This document shows, one piece after another, positions 42,475 through 51,634 of a stretch of 64,000 nt of DNA; position 1 is the first letter of the stretch; each line of letters begins with the position of its first letter. This stretch comes from Streptomyces curacoi (lineage in GTDB: Bacteria > Actinomycetota > Actinomycetes > Streptomycetales > Streptomycetaceae): contig NZ_KQ947985.1 in the NCBI RefSeq assembly GCF_001513975.1, forward strand, positions 372,001 through 436,000, written 5' to 3'. The translations under genes and the position numbers were made by a program. Under the pieces are notes generated by a model, which saw only the letters and a list, made by a program, of their open reading frames with translations, ran no database searches and was not told the origin of the DNA.

Positions 42475-44004
42475 ATGGACGCCTTGGAAACCCGTAATCC
42501 ACGCCGCTGGTGGATCCTGATCGTGCTCTGCCTGAGCACGCTGGTGCTGGTCGTCGACAGCATGGCGCTGACCGTCGCGGTGCCCGTGATGACCGAGGAC
42601 CTCGGGGCGAGCGCCCAGCAGACCCAGTGGATCCTGGACTCCTACATCCTGGTCTTCGCCGGTCTCCTGCTCACCTCCGGCAGCCTCGGCGACCGGTTCG
42701 GGCGCCGGAAGGTGATGCTGATCGGGCTCCTGCTGTTCGGAGCGGCCTCACTGGCGGCGACCTGGTGCACGAGTCCCGGCGAGGTGATCGCCGTACGTGT
42801 CGCGATGGGGGTCGGCGGGGCGCTGATCATGCCGTCCACCCTCTCGATCCTCATCACCGTCTTCGACGAGGAGGAGCGCGGCAAGGCGATGGCGGCCTGG
42901 AGCTCGGTGTCCATGCTCGGCCTCGTCGGCAGCCCCGTGCTGGGCGGTGTCCTGATCGACCACTTCTCCTGGCAGTCGATCTTCTTCATCAACGTGCCGG
43001 TCGTGGCGCTCGCGATCGTCGCCGGTCTGACGCTGATGCCGGAGTCCAAGGCCCCCTGGCAGAAGGCCGACCCGCTGGGCGCGGTGCTGTCGGCGGCCGG
43101 TATGACCGCCCTGGTCTGGTGGATCATCGAGCTCCCGCAGCACGGGGCGCTGGGCGGCCGCTCCACGGTCACCCTGGTGGTGGCGCTCGCCTCCCTGGTC
43201 GGCTTTGTGATCTGGGAGAACGTCACCAAGGCCCCCATGGTCCCGCTGGTCCTGTTCAGGCACCGCAACTTCAGCGGCGGCTCGCTCTCCCTGGCCCTCG
43301 TCCAGATCGGCAACGGCGGTCTGCTGCTGGTCCTCACCCAGTACCTGCAGTTCGTGCTGGGCTACTCGCCGATCAAGGCGGGCCTGGCCTTCCTGCCGCT
43401 GGCGGTCACGGCCCTGCTCGGCAACGGCGTGGGCGTCAAGCTCGCCGCCAAGTACGGCAACCGGTGGGTGATCCTCGCGGGGATGCTCGTGATGGTGGCC
43501 TGCTTCGCCCTGCTGACCACCGTCTCGGCGGACTCCGGCTTCACCGTCCCGGCGGTCGCCCTCGGCCTCCTCGGTCTCGGCGCGGGCCTCGCGATGCCGG
43601 CCGCGGTCGGTGCGCTGATGGGCACCATCCCCGAGGACAAGGCGGGCGTCGGCTCGGCCCTGAACGACACCATCCAGCAGGCCGGTACCGCGCTGGGCAT
43701 CGCGATCCTGGGCTCGCTGCTGTCGAGCGGCTTCGCGGACCGGATGCCCGAGGGGGTGCGGGGCGAGGCGAAGCACTCGATCGCCGGGGCGGTGGCCGAC
43801 GGCGACGCCGGTCTGGTCGCGGCGGCCCGCGAGGCCTTCATCGCCTCGATGTCCACCACCTTCACGGTCAGCGCGATCGGTGTCCTGGCGGCGGCGCTGC
43901 TGGCCACGCTGGTGATGCGGGACGACCGGCGGAAGCCGGAGGCGGCGGACCGCACCCCCGAGGGGGACCGTACGCCCGAGGAGCGGCCGGAAGCGGTCGT
44001 CTGA
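42475..44004 (+). CDS. EmrB/QacA (DHA2) family MFS exporter
   Basis: The 509-residue, 14-helix exporter has family motif SGSLGDRFGRRKVML after helix 2, motif C-like GSPVLGGVLIDHFSWQSIFF and VGSALNDTIQQAGTALGIAI in the second half. It is proton-driven multidrug or antibiotic efflux by family. GGAGGGG precedes the ATG. The cytosolic tail has short RTPEGDRTPEERPE repeats. It is controlled, most likely, by the divergent TetR protein. Confidence 0.92.
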   Translation: MDALETRNPRRWWILIVLCLSTLVLVVDSMALTVAVPVMTEDLGASAQQTQWILDSYILVFAGLLLTSGSLGDRFGRRKVMLIGLLLFGAASLAATWCTSPGEVIAVRVAMGVGGALIMPSTLSILITVFDEEERGKAMAAWSSVSMLGLVGSPVLGGVLIDHFSWQSIFFINVPVVALAIVAGLTLMPESKAPWQKADPLGAVLSAAGMTALVWWIIELPQHGALGGRSTVTLVVALASLVGFVIWENVTKAPMVPLVLFRHRNFSGGSLSLALVQIGNGGLLLVLTQYLQFVLGYSPIKAGLAFLPLAVTALLGNGVGVKLAAKYGNRWVILAGMLVMVACFALLTTVSADSGFTVPAVALGLLGLGAGLAMPAAVGALMGTIPEDKAGVGSALNDTIQQAGTALGIAILGSLLSSGFADRMPEGVRGEAKHSIAGAVADGDAGLVAAAREAFIASMSTTFTVSAIGVLAAALLATLVMRDDRRKPEAADRTPEGDRTPEERPEAVV

Positions 44005-44065
44005 CCCCGCAGGCCCAGCTCGTCCTGGGAGGCTGGGCCCCTCCCCACACACCGGGTCCTCACGA

Positions 44066-44100
44066 CGAAGGCCGGCACCCCCCGCGGGTGCCGGCCTTCG
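44066..44100 (+). terminator. Terminator after the MFS exporter
   Basis: CGAAGGCCGGCACCC and GGGTGCCGGCCTTCG form a perfect 15-bp stem with a CCCGC loop. Confidence 0.9.
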
Positions 44101-44107
44101 GCTGTGT

Positions 44108-44127
44108 CCGGAGGGAATGCCCTCCGG
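44108..44127 (+). terminator. Second hairpin downstream of the exporter
   Basis: CCGGAGGG-AATG-CCCTCCGG is an 8-bp perfect stem seven bases after the main terminator. It may back up termination or sit in the pirin promoter region. Confidence 0.5.
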
Positions 44128-44151
44128 GCTTCTCGTGTTGGGGTGGCTAGA

Positions 44152-44167
44152 AGTTCAATGCTCAACT
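44152..44167. promoter_or_regulatory. AT-rich imperfect palindrome before the pirin gene
   Basis: AGTTCAATGCTCAACT has symmetric AGTT/AACT ends and lies 28 bp before the pirin ATG. MarR- or HxlR-type regulators favour such sites; none is encoded nearby. Confidence 0.4.
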
Positions 44168-44194
44168 AAACTGGCCGCACAAGGAGGTACCGAC

Positions 44195-45175
44195 ATGCCT
44201 GCAGTGACCGTCGAGAACCCGTTGACGCTGCCCCGTGTCGCCGCGCCCGCGGAGGCCGTGGCCCGTCCCGTGCTCGCCGTCACGACCGCGCCGAGCGGTT
44301 TCGAGGGCGAGGGCTTCCCGGTGCGCCGGGCGTTCGCGGGGATCAACTACCGCTACCTGGACCCGTTCATCATGATGGACCAGATGGGCGAGGTGGAGTA
44401 CGCGCCGGGCGAGCCCAAGGGCACCCCCTGGCACCCGCACCGCGGCTTCGAGACCGTCACCTACATCATCGACGGGATCTTCGACCACCAGGACTCCAAC
44501 GGCGGTGGCGGCACCATCACCAACGGCGACACCCAGTGGATGACGGCCGGCTCCGGCCTGCTGCACATCGAGGCGCCGCCGGAGTCCCTCGTCATGTCCG
44601 GCGGTCTCTTCCACGGTCTGCAGCTGTGGGTGAACCTCCCGGCCCGGGACAAGATGATGGCGCCCCGCTACCAGGACATCCGCGGCGGCAACGTCCAGCT
44701 GCTCACCTCCCCCGACGGCGGCGCGCTGCTGCGCGTCATCGCGGGCGAGCTGGACGGCCACCAGGGCCCCGGTATCACCCACACCCCGATCACGATGATC
44801 CACGCGACCCTCGCCGCGGGCGCGGAGATCACCCTGCCGTGGCGCGAGGACTTCAACGGCCTCGCCTACGTCCTGGCCGGGCGGGGCGCGGTGGGCGCGG
44901 AGCGCCGGCCGGTCCACCTCGGACAGACGGCGGTCTTCGGCAACGGCGGCTCGCTGACCGTCCGCGCGGACGAGAAGCAGGACGCGCACACGCCGGACCT
45001 GGAGGTCGTGCTGCTCGGCGGACAGCCCATCCGGGAGCCGATGGCGCACTACGGCCCCTTCGTGATGAACACGCGGGAAGAACTCCAGCAGGCCTTCGAG
45101 GACTTCCAGAAGGGCCGGCTCGGGACGATCCCGGCCGTGCACGGCATGACCGCGGGCGGACCGGCCGGGGCCTGA
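44195..45175 (+). CDS. Pirin family protein
   Basis: The 326-residue bicupin has the N-terminal metal site WHPHRGFETVTYIIDG with the later His-x-Glu of TAGSGLLHIEAPPE, and the pirin C-terminal domain. Pirins bind Fe or Ni; bacterial members have quercetinase or redox-regulatory roles. AAGGAGG precedes ATG 44195. It stands alone between two terminators, so it is monocistronic. Confidence 0.92.
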   Translation: MPAVTVENPLTLPRVAAPAEAVARPVLAVTTAPSGFEGEGFPVRRAFAGINYRYLDPFIMMDQMGEVEYAPGEPKGTPWHPHRGFETVTYIIDGIFDHQDSNGGGGTITNGDTQWMTAGSGLLHIEAPPESLVMSGGLFHGLQLWVNLPARDKMMAPRYQDIRGGNVQLLTSPDGGALLRVIAGELDGHQGPGITHTPITMIHATLAAGAEITLPWREDFNGLAYVLAGRGAVGAERRPVHLGQTAVFGNGGSLTVRADEKQDAHTPDLEVVLLGGQPIREPMAHYGPFVMNTREELQQAFEDFQKGRLGTIPAVHGMTAGGPAGA

Positions 45176-45195
45176 CCCCTGCCGTACTGCGACCG

Positions 45196-45236
45196 GGCCC
45201 GGAGCCGCGACGCGATCGTCGCGGCTCCGGGCCTTT
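45196..45236 (+). terminator. Terminator after pirin
   Basis: GGCCCGGAGCCGCGAC pairs perfectly over 16 bp with GTCGCGGCTCCGGGCC and is followed by TTT. Confidence 0.9.
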
Positions 45237-45304
45237 CGCCTCCCGTCACCCGGCCGGTCCGCCCGCACACGACAGCACGGCCCCGTTCATGATCCGCTGG
45301 AACC

Positions 45305-46417
45305 GTGCAGGCCCCCACCCCGCTGCTCCCCGACCCCGTCCGGCGGCTCGCCGCCTGGTGCGCCGTGGTGCTCCTCGTCGCCGGGGTCGTCTACGTCGGG
45401 ATCCGGCTGGCCGACGAGTTCCGTACGGCCGTCGTGCCCGTGCTGCTCGCGCTGCTCGGGACGGCGTTGCTCGGGCCGCTGCACCGGCGGCTGGTGAAGG
45501 CCAAGGTGAACCGGTCCCTGGCCGCCGGGCTCACCTGCGTCGCTGTCGTGGCCGTCGTCGGCGGGGCCGTGTACATCGTGGCCGCCGCGATCGTCGCCAG
45601 CGGTGACGAGATCGTCGCCTCGCTCAAGCAGGCGGCCCAGGATCTCGCCGACCACTTCGGGGCCGCCGGGACGTCGTTGGACGACGTCGCCTCCAACGCC
45701 AGGGAACTGCTCAGCAAGTTCGGCGGGACGGCCGCCTCCGGGGTCATCAGCGGCGTGAGCGTCGTGGGCGAGAGCATCGCCATGGCCGTACTCGCGCTGC
45801 TGCTGGTCTTCTTCTTCCTGCGGGACTCCGACCGGGCGGCCGACACCTTGCGGTCCGTCGTCCCCGGCGGGAACGGCGATCTCGCGGAGGCCATGGCCCG
45901 GCGGGCGTTCCGGGCCGTCGAGGGGTTCATGCGGGGGACGACCCTCATCGCCCTCATCGACGCCATCTGCATCACCGTCGGGCTGCTCGTCCTCGACGTT
46001 CCGGGCGCCGTCGGGCTCGGGGCGCTCGTCTTCGTCCTGGCCTACATCCCCTATCTCGGCGCCTTCATCTCGGGAGCCGTCGCCGTGCTGGTCGCGCTCG
46101 CCGAGCGGGGGTTCGTCATCGCGCTGTGGGCGCTCGGCGTGGTGCTCGCCGTGCAGGTGCTGGAAGGGCATGTGCTGCAGCCCGTGATCCAGAGCCGGAC
46201 CGTGCAGATGCACCCGGCCGTGGTCATGGTGGCGATCACCGCGGGGGCGTCCGTGGCGGGCATCCTCGGCATGCTGCTCGCCGTGCCCCTCACCGCCGCC
46301 GCCTTCGGCGTCGCACACGAACTGCGGGAGCGTTACGCGAACTCGGCGCCCACCGGCCCGCCCGAGCCTCCCGGTCCGTCGGCGCCCCCGGCACCGTCGG
46401 CGCCCTTGGACTCGTAG
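45305..46417 (+). CDS. AI-2E family transporter (PerM/TqsA-like) membrane protein
   Basis: The 370-residue protein starts at GTG and has about eight hydrophobic segments. The family-defining region near residue 240-290 reads VFVLAYIPYLGAFISGAVAV and LEGHVLQPVIQSRTVQMHP. Members include autoinducer exporters and Na+/H+ antiporters, so the substrate is open. The last 28 codons are Pro/Ala/Ser-rich and overlap the 3' end of the convergent phosphatase gene by 85 bp. Confidence 0.88.
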   Translation: MQAPTPLLPDPVRRLAAWCAVVLLVAGVVYVGIRLADEFRTAVVPVLLALLGTALLGPLHRRLVKAKVNRSLAAGLTCVAVVAVVGGAVYIVAAAIVASGDEIVASLKQAAQDLADHFGAAGTSLDDVASNARELLSKFGGTAASGVISGVSVVGESIAMAVLALLLVFFFLRDSDRAADTLRSVVPGGNGDLAEAMARRAFRAVEGFMRGTTLIALIDAICITVGLLVLDVPGAVGLGALVFVLAYIPYLGAFISGAVAVLVALAERGFVIALWALGVVLAVQVLEGHVLQPVIQSRTVQMHPAVVMVAITAGASVAGILGMLLAVPLTAAAFGVAHELRERYANSAPTGPPEPPGPSAPPAPSAPLDS

Positions 46418-48519
46418 AGCTCGAACCAGATGCTCTTGCCCTCCCCGCGAGGGTCCACGCCCCAGGCGTCCGCCAGCAGCTCGATCAGCATCAGGCCCCG
46501 CCCGGACGACGCCAGTTCCCCGGGCCGGCGCTTGTGCGGCAGGTCGTCGCTGGTGTCCGTCACCTCCACACGCATCCGGCGGTCCCCCGGCTCGCCCCGC
46601 ACCTCGGCGAGGAGCAGGGCGTCCGCGTCGGTGTGGACGAGGACGTTCGTGAGCATCTCTGACAGGAGCAGGACCGCCGAGTCCACCTGGTCCTCGGACC
46701 CCCAGTCGTGCAGCAGCTCCCGCAGGTGCTGACGGGCCACCGCGACCCGCTCCGGTTCGGCCTGCGCGACCGACAGCATGGTGCGGCGGACCGTCGGCCG
46801 GACGGCGACCGTGTCGCCGCAGCCGCACCCCTCCCCCTGCCGGCACAGCAGCAGCACCGCTATGTCGTCCTCGCGCCGGTCGGCGAGCGGGCCGGTGGTG
46901 TGGTGCGAGGACGGGCCGTGCACGGCCTGCACGAGGGCGTCGGCAAGCTCCTCCAGGTCGCCGTCGTGCTCCTCCAGGATCGTGCGGATGCGCTTCCAGC
47001 CGGTCTCCAGGTCGTGGCCGCCGGTCTCGATCAGGCCGTCCGTGCAGATCAGCATCGTTTCGCCGGGTTCCAGGGTGATCCTGGTCGTCGGGTAGTCGGC
47101 GTCCGGGTCGATGCCCAGCGGGAGACCGCCGGCCGTCGGGCGGGCCAGCACCGTGCCGTCGGTCATGCGGATCGCCGGGTCGGGGTGGCCGGCGCGGGCG
47201 ATGTCCAGCAGGCCGGTCGTGGGGTCGACCTCGACGTACAGGCAGGTCGCGAAGCGCAGGTCGGAGGGGTCCTCGTCGACGGAGCCGAACGTCATCCCGT
47301 GCAGGAAGCGGGAGGCACGGGAGAGGACGGCGTCGGGCCGGTGGCCCTCGGAGGCGTAGGCGCGCAGCGCGATGCGGAGCTGGCCCATCAGGCCCGCCGC
47401 GCGGACGTCATGGCCCTGGACGTCACCGATGACCAGGGCGAAGCGGCCGTTGGGCAGCGGGATCATGTCGTACCAGTCGCCGCCGACCTGGAGCCCGCCG
47501 CCGGTCGGGACATAGCGCGCGGCGACGCTCATGCCCGGTATCTCCGGGCCCAGCTTGGGCAGCATCGAGCGCTGGAGGCCGTCCGTCAGTTCCTGTGCGG
47601 ACTCGGTGGCCTCGGCGCGGGAGAGGGCCTGGGCGAGCATGCGGGCGACCGTCGTCAGCACGGACCGCTCGTCGGGCGTGAACGCGACCGGATAGGCGAA
47701 GGCCGCCATCCAGGCGCCCATCGTGCGGCCGGCCACGGTCAGCGGCAGGAACGCCCAGGACTGTCGGTTGAAGTGCGCGGCGAGCGGCCAGGTGACCGGA
47801 TAGCGGTCCTTGTACTGCTCGGGTGAGGAGAGGTAGACGGCACGGCCGGTGCGCACGACCTCCGCGGCCGGGTAGTCCGTGTCCAGCGCCATGTGCGAGA
47901 AGGGGCTCTCGTCGCCGGGCTGGTGGCCGTGGTGGCCGATGATCGTCAGGCGGTCGCCCGTGACGCCGAACACCGCGAGGCCGTCCGGGGAGAAGCCCGG
48001 CATCGACAGGCCGGCCGCGACCCGCAGTACCTCCGCCGTCGACCGCGCCTCGGCCAGTGCCCGGCCCGCGTCCAGCAGGAACGCCTCCCGCGAGCGCCGC
48101 CAGTCGCCGGTGACCGCCGTACGCCCGGCGGGGGTGCCCGGCGTCGGTTCGGTGACCTCCTGGAGGGAGCCCGTCACCTCGTACGACCGTTTCTTGCGAT
48201 CGAAGGAGGCGTGGAAGCGGCTGCGGCCCACCCGGACGACCCGGCCCCGCTCGTCCATGATCCGCACCCGCACCTCGCCGAGGGTGCCCTCGGCGACCGC
48301 GAGCTGGATCACTCCGCTGATCTCGTTCCAGTCGACCGGATGCAGCCGTGCGCGCACCTGGGCCTGGCTCAGGGTGCTCTGCTCGGCGGGCAGCCCGAGC
48401 AGCCGTGCCGCCTCCGCGTCGACCGTGACCAGTCCGGTGGCGGTGTTCCAGTGCCACAGTCCGGTCGCGAGGGCGGCGAGAACCTCCCCCACGGCGGGCA
48501 GGGCCTCACCAGTGCGCAT
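46333..48519 (-). CDS. PAS-GAF-SpoIIE phosphatase with HATPase domain
   Basis: The 728-residue cytosolic regulator has a PAS-like domain (about 10-105), a GAF domain (about 145-310), a PP2C/SpoIIE domain (about 335-545) with metal aspartates in VGGDWYDMIPLPNGRFALVI, GDVQGHD and REDDIAVLLL, and a C-terminal anti-sigma-type HATPase (LSEMLTNVLVHTDAD, GRGLMLIELLADAWGV). A Cys-rich bridge (CRQGEGCGCGD) joins phosphatase and kinase. These proteins tune anti-anti-sigma partners. Its Gly/Pro-rich tail is encoded opposite the transporter's tail. Confidence 0.92.
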   Translation of the reverse strand: MRTGEALPAVGEVLAALATGLWHWNTATGLVTVDAEAARLLGLPAEQSTLSQAQVRARLHPVDWNEISGVIQLAVAEGTLGEVRVRIMDERGRVVRVGRSRFHASFDRKKRSYEVTGSLQEVTEPTPGTPAGRTAVTGDWRRSREAFLLDAGRALAEARSTAEVLRVAAGLSMPGFSPDGLAVFGVTGDRLTIIGHHGHQPGDESPFSHMALDTDYPAAEVVRTGRAVYLSSPEQYKDRYPVTWPLAAHFNRQSWAFLPLTVAGRTMGAWMAAFAYPVAFTPDERSVLTTVARMLAQALSRAEATESAQELTDGLQRSMLPKLGPEIPGMSVAARYVPTGGGLQVGGDWYDMIPLPNGRFALVIGDVQGHDVRAAGLMGQLRIALRAYASEGHRPDAVLSRASRFLHGMTFGSVDEDPSDLRFATCLYVEVDPTTGLLDIARAGHPDPAIRMTDGTVLARPTAGGLPLGIDPDADYPTTRITLEPGETMLICTDGLIETGGHDLETGWKRIRTILEEHDGDLEELADALVQAVHGPSSHHTTGPLADRREDDIAVLLLCRQGEGCGCGDTVAVRPTVRRTMLSVAQAEPERVAVARQHLRELLHDWGSEDQVDSAVLLLSEMLTNVLVHTDADALLLAEVRGEPGDRRMRVEVTDTSDDLPHKRRPGELASSGRGLMLIELLADAWGVDPRGEGKSIWFELYESKGADGAGGADGPGGSGGPVGAEFA

Positions 48520-48650
48520 TGCCCTACTTTAAGAACAGGTGATCGCACACTGCCACCGAAGCTGTATGGGGCATCCGGTCCGGAGGGAGCCCATGGGCGC
48601 GGGGAAATGGTGGGGAGGCGATCTTGGGGTCCCCGGTAGGCTTGGGGGAA

Positions 48651-48664
48651 GTTTCACGTGAAAC
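48651..48664. other. parS site upstream of aspS
   Basis: GTTTCACGTGAAAC is the perfect ParB-binding palindrome (15 of 16 to the extended consensus with flanks) in the 180-bp divergent region between the phosphatase and aspS, 35 bp before the aspS ATG. Confidence 0.92.
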
Positions 48665-48699
48665 ACGCCCCCCGATCCGCGAAGACTGGATGAACGACG

Positions 48700-50463
48700 A
48701 TGCATCGGTACAGGTCCCACACCTGCGGCGAGCTCCGCTCCTCTGACGTCGGCACCGACGTCCGGCTGAGTGGCTGGCTGCACAATCGGCGCGACCTGGG
48801 CGGCATCCTCTTCATCGATCTGCGCGACCACTACGGCATCACGCAGCTCGTCGCCCGTCCCGGCACGCCCGCGTACGAGGCTCTCGACAAGCTGTCCAAG
48901 GAGTCGACCCTCCGCGTCGACGGCAAGGTCGTCTCCCGCGGCGCCGAGAACATCAACCCCGACCTGCCCACCGGCGAGATCGAGGTGGAGGTCGGCGAGG
49001 TCGAGCTGCTCGGCGCGGCCGCCCCGCTGCCGTTCACGATCAACACCGAGGACGGGGTCAACGAGGAGCGGCGCCTGGAGTACCGCTTCCTGGACCTGCG
49101 CCGCGAGCGCATGCACCGCAACATCATGCTGCGTACGGCGGTCATCTCGGCGATCCGCCACAAGATGACGGCGCTCGGCTTCAACGAGATGGCGACGCCG
49201 ATCCTGTCCGCGACCTCCCCCGAGGGCGCCCGCGACTTCGTCGTCCCCTCCCGCCTGCACCCGGGCAAGTTCTACGCCCTTCCCCAGGCGCCGCAGCAGT
49301 TCAAGCAGCTGCTGATGATCTCGGGCTTCGACCGCTACTTCCAGATCGCGCCCTGCTTCCGTGACGAGGACGCGCGCGCGGACCGCTCGCCGGGCGAGTT
49401 CTACCAGCTCGACATCGAGATGAGCTTCGTCGAGCAGGAGGACGTCTTCCAGCCCGTCGAGAAGCTGATGACGGAGCTGTTCGAGGAGTTCGGCGGCGGC
49501 CGCCACGTCACGTCCCCCTTCCCGCGGATCCCGTTCCGCGAGGCGATGCTGAAGTACGGCTCCGACAAGCCGGACCTGCGCGCCCAGCTGGAGCTCGTCG
49601 ACATCACCGACATCTTCGAGAACAGCGAGTTCAAGGCGTTCGCCGGCAAGCACGTGCGCGCGCTGCCCGTTCCGGCCGTCCAGGACCAGCCCCGCAAGTT
49701 CTTCGACCAGCTCGGCGAGTTCGCGATCTCGCTGGGCGCCAAGGGCCTGGCCTGGGTGCGGGTCGCCGAGGACGGTTCGCTGACCGGCCCGATCGCCAAG
49801 TTCCTCACCGAGGAGAACATCAAGGTCCTCACCGAGCGTCTCGGTCTGGAGGCCGGCCACGCCGTGTTCTTCGGCGCGGGCGAGTTCGACGAGGTCTCGA
49901 AGATCATGGGCGCCGTGCGGGTGGAGGCCGCCAAGCGGGCCGGGCACTTCGAGGAGGGCGTCTTCCGGTTCTGCTGGATCGTCGACTTCCCGATGTACGA
50001 GAAGGACGAGGAGACCGGCGCGATCGACTTCTCCCACAACCCCTTCTCGATGCCGCAGGGCGGTCTGGAGGCCCTGGAGACCCAGGACCCGCTGGACATC
50101 CTGGGCTGGCAGTACGACATCGTCTGCAACGGCGTCGAGCTGTCCTCCGGCGCGATCCGGAACCACGAGCCGGAGATCATGCTCAAGGCATTCGAGATCG
50201 CCGGGTACGACCGTGAGACGGTCGAGGAGAAGTTCGCCGGCATGCTGCGCGCCTTCCGCTTCGGCGCCCCGCCGCACGGCGGCATCGCGCCGGGCGTGGA
50301 CCGCATCGTGATGCTGCTGGCCGACGAGCCGAACATCCGCGAGACCATCGCCTTCCCGCTCAACGGCAACGCCCAGGACCTGATGATGGGCGCGCCGACG
50401 GAGCTGGAGGAGGCGCGGCTGAAGGAGCTGCACCTGTCGGTGCGCAAGCCGCAGCCGAAGTAG
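48700..50463 (+). CDS. aspS: Aspartyl-tRNA synthetase
   Basis: The 587-residue class II synthetase has an N-terminal OB-fold anticodon domain ([20 protein letters not shown]), catalytic motif 2 [20 protein letters not shown], a bacterial GAD insertion (about 280-420) and motif 3 [13 protein letters not shown]. The length is normal for bacterial AspRS. It charges tRNA-Asp; whether it also misacylates tRNA-Asn for GatCAB transamidation cannot be decided here. parS lies just upstream, and a terminator follows. Confidence 0.96.
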   Translation: MHRYRSHTCGELRSSDVGTDVRLSGWLHNRRDLGGILFIDLRDHYGITQLVARPGTPAYEALDKLSKESTLRVDGKVVSRGAENINPDLPTGEIEVEVGEVELLGAAAPLPFTINTEDGVNEERRLEYRFLDLRRERMHRNIMLRTAVISAIRHKMTALGFNEMATPILSATSPEGARDFVVPSRLHPGKFYALPQAPQQFKQLLMISGFDRYFQIAPCFRDEDARADRSPGEFYQLDIEMSFVEQEDVFQPVEKLMTELFEEFGGGRHVTSPFPRIPFREAMLKYGSDKPDLRAQLELVDITDIFENSEFKAFAGKHVRALPVPAVQDQPRKFFDQLGEFAISLGAKGLAWVRVAEDGSLTGPIAKFLTEENIKVLTERLGLEAGHAVFFGAGEFDEVSKIMGAVRVEAAKRAGHFEEGVFRFCWIVDFPMYEKDEETGAIDFSHNPFSMPQGGLEALETQDPLDILGWQYDIVCNGVELSSGAIRNHEPEIMLKAFEIAGYDRETVEEKFAGMLRAFRFGAPPHGGIAPGVDRIVMLLADEPNIRETIAFPLNGNAQDLMMGAPTELEEARLKELHLSVRKPQPK

Positions 50464-50476
50464 ATCCCGGCACTGG

Positions 50477-50513
50477 AGTGGCTCGGAACCGGCGTCGGTT
50501 CCGAGCCACTTTC
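50477..50513 (+). terminator. Terminator after aspS
   Basis: AGTGGCTCGGAACCG and CGGTTCCGAGCCACT form a perfect 15-bp stem with a GCGT loop, followed by TTTCG. Confidence 0.9.
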
Positions 50514-50591
50514 GTTCACGGCGCTCATGCAGGGCTCTCACCCAGCTCTTACCCATGCTCCTGACCGGCGCCGTCCCTGACTTCCCTGCCC

Positions 50592-50799
50592 ATGACGGGA
50601 AACCAGACGGCCGAAGGGCCGAAAAAGAAGTCGTCGGTCTCGGAGGCGCCGGGGACGCCGGAGGTGGCCTGGCTGAAGGAGTACGAGCCGGTGCCGATCG
50701 CTCCCGAGGCGCGGGCCCGGGATCACCGTCACCGACCCCGCCCGGCGCTTGTCGCCGAGCGTCTCGCAGGGTGCCGTCACTCCTCCGCCGGCGGCCTGA
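50592..50799 (+). pseudogene. Possible small frameshifted or decayed gene
   Basis: The stretch from 50464 to 50776 holds the aspS terminator and this doubtful reading frame. Codons from about 50622 to 50718 look Streptomyces-like (VAWLKEYEPVPIAPEARA). The good codon pattern then moves by one frame at about 50719 (GITVTDPARRLSPSVSQGAV) to a stop at 50797-50799. A shift, an ancient remnant or chance are all possible. No clear ribosome binding site is seen. Confidence 0.25.
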
Positions 50800-51454
50800 G
50801 CGCCTCCTCCTCCAACAGCCGCTCCGCGATGTCGTCCGCCCAGGCCCGGGTCCAGCGGCGCAGTGCCGTGACCGACTCCTCGTCCAGGCCCCGGGCGGTG
50901 AACTCCCGGTCGTCCAGGAGCTCCGTGGCCTCCAGGCGGGAGAGGAGGTCGGCCAGGTCGAGTTCGTCCCAGGCGTGGCGGCGGCCCAGTTCCTCCAGGT
51001 CGGGGAAGGTCCAGTGGGCCGCGGCGGCGTGGACGTCGATCAGGTCGCGGGCTGCGCCTCGGTCGGCCAGGGCGCGGACCTTGGTGCCGATGAGGTCGTC
51101 GAGGGCGAGCGCCGGGCCCAGCTCCGTCATGACCGGTGGGCGCCAGAAGGTCTCCTTGAGGAGGTCGACCGTACGTTCCTCGTCCGTGTCGGGGTCCGTC
51201 ACCAGCAGGCGGGCGGCGAGCGGGTCGGTCTCCAGCGGGCGCACCCGCCAGCCGCGTTCCGTCAGGCTGTAGCGGACCATGGCCGCGATCTGGTCCATGG
51301 GCTCGGGGTTCTCGGTCGCCAGCTCCAGCGGCGCCTTTCCCGGCGCCTCCTGGGTCAGGCCGTGTGCCCGGACCGCGCAGTCGCCGGCCAGGACGAGCGG
51401 GTAGCGGGCGCCGGCCGTGACGATGTCGGTCAGCAGATGGCTGGGCGAGGGCAT
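50777..51454 (-). CDS. AbiEii/AbiGii-like nucleotidyltransferase family protein
   Basis: The 225-residue protein has the features of the AbiEii-type nucleotidyltransferase family: YPLVLAGDCAVRAHGL near residue 20, an acidic strand TVDLLKETFW, and DDLIGTKVRALADRGAARDL followed by a helical C-terminus. The classical GSx10DxD core is altered (AGD with later Asp residues), so catalysis is uncertain. In type IV toxin-antitoxin systems AbiEii pairs with AbiEi; no AbiEi-like gene is adjacent. It may be a house-keeping nucleotidyltransferase or an orphan toxin-like protein. Confidence 0.75.
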   Translation of the reverse strand: MPSPSHLLTDIVTAGARYPLVLAGDCAVRAHGLTQEAPGKAPLELATENPEPMDQIAAMVRYSLTERGWRVRPLETDPLAARLLVTDPDTDEERTVDLLKETFWRPPVMTELGPALALDDLIGTKVRALADRGAARDLIDVHAAAAHWTFPDLEELGRRHAWDELDLADLLSRLEATELLDDREFTARGLDEESVTALRRWTRAWADDIAERLLEEEALRPPAEE

Positions 51455-51586
51455 GATGCCCCGATTATCGCGGTCGGGCCCCGTGGGCGGCCCGTCAACA
51501 TGCGGCCGTACAGGTGCGGTTCACCGACCGGCCGAGCCGAGGCGGGTGGCCTCGGCTCGGCCGACGGGACCGGGCGGGTGGAGGTG

Positions 51587-51634
51587 CGGCGGGTTACTTC
51601 GCCACGAACACGGCGGGTTACTTCGCCACGAACT
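51587..51634. repeat. Tandem 24-bp duplication of the PH-protein gene end
   Basis: The unit CGGCGGGTTACTTCGCCACG plus AACW occurs twice (51587-51610, 51611-51634) with one end mismatch. It duplicates the last codons and stop of the PH-domain gene. Confidence 0.8.

Noticed and set aside
50538..50780. Minus-strand GTG frame overlapping the AbiEii-like stop
   Set aside because: The GTGA overlap is attractive but the translation is Arg/Leu/Gly-rich and looks like a shadow of the plus-strand frame.
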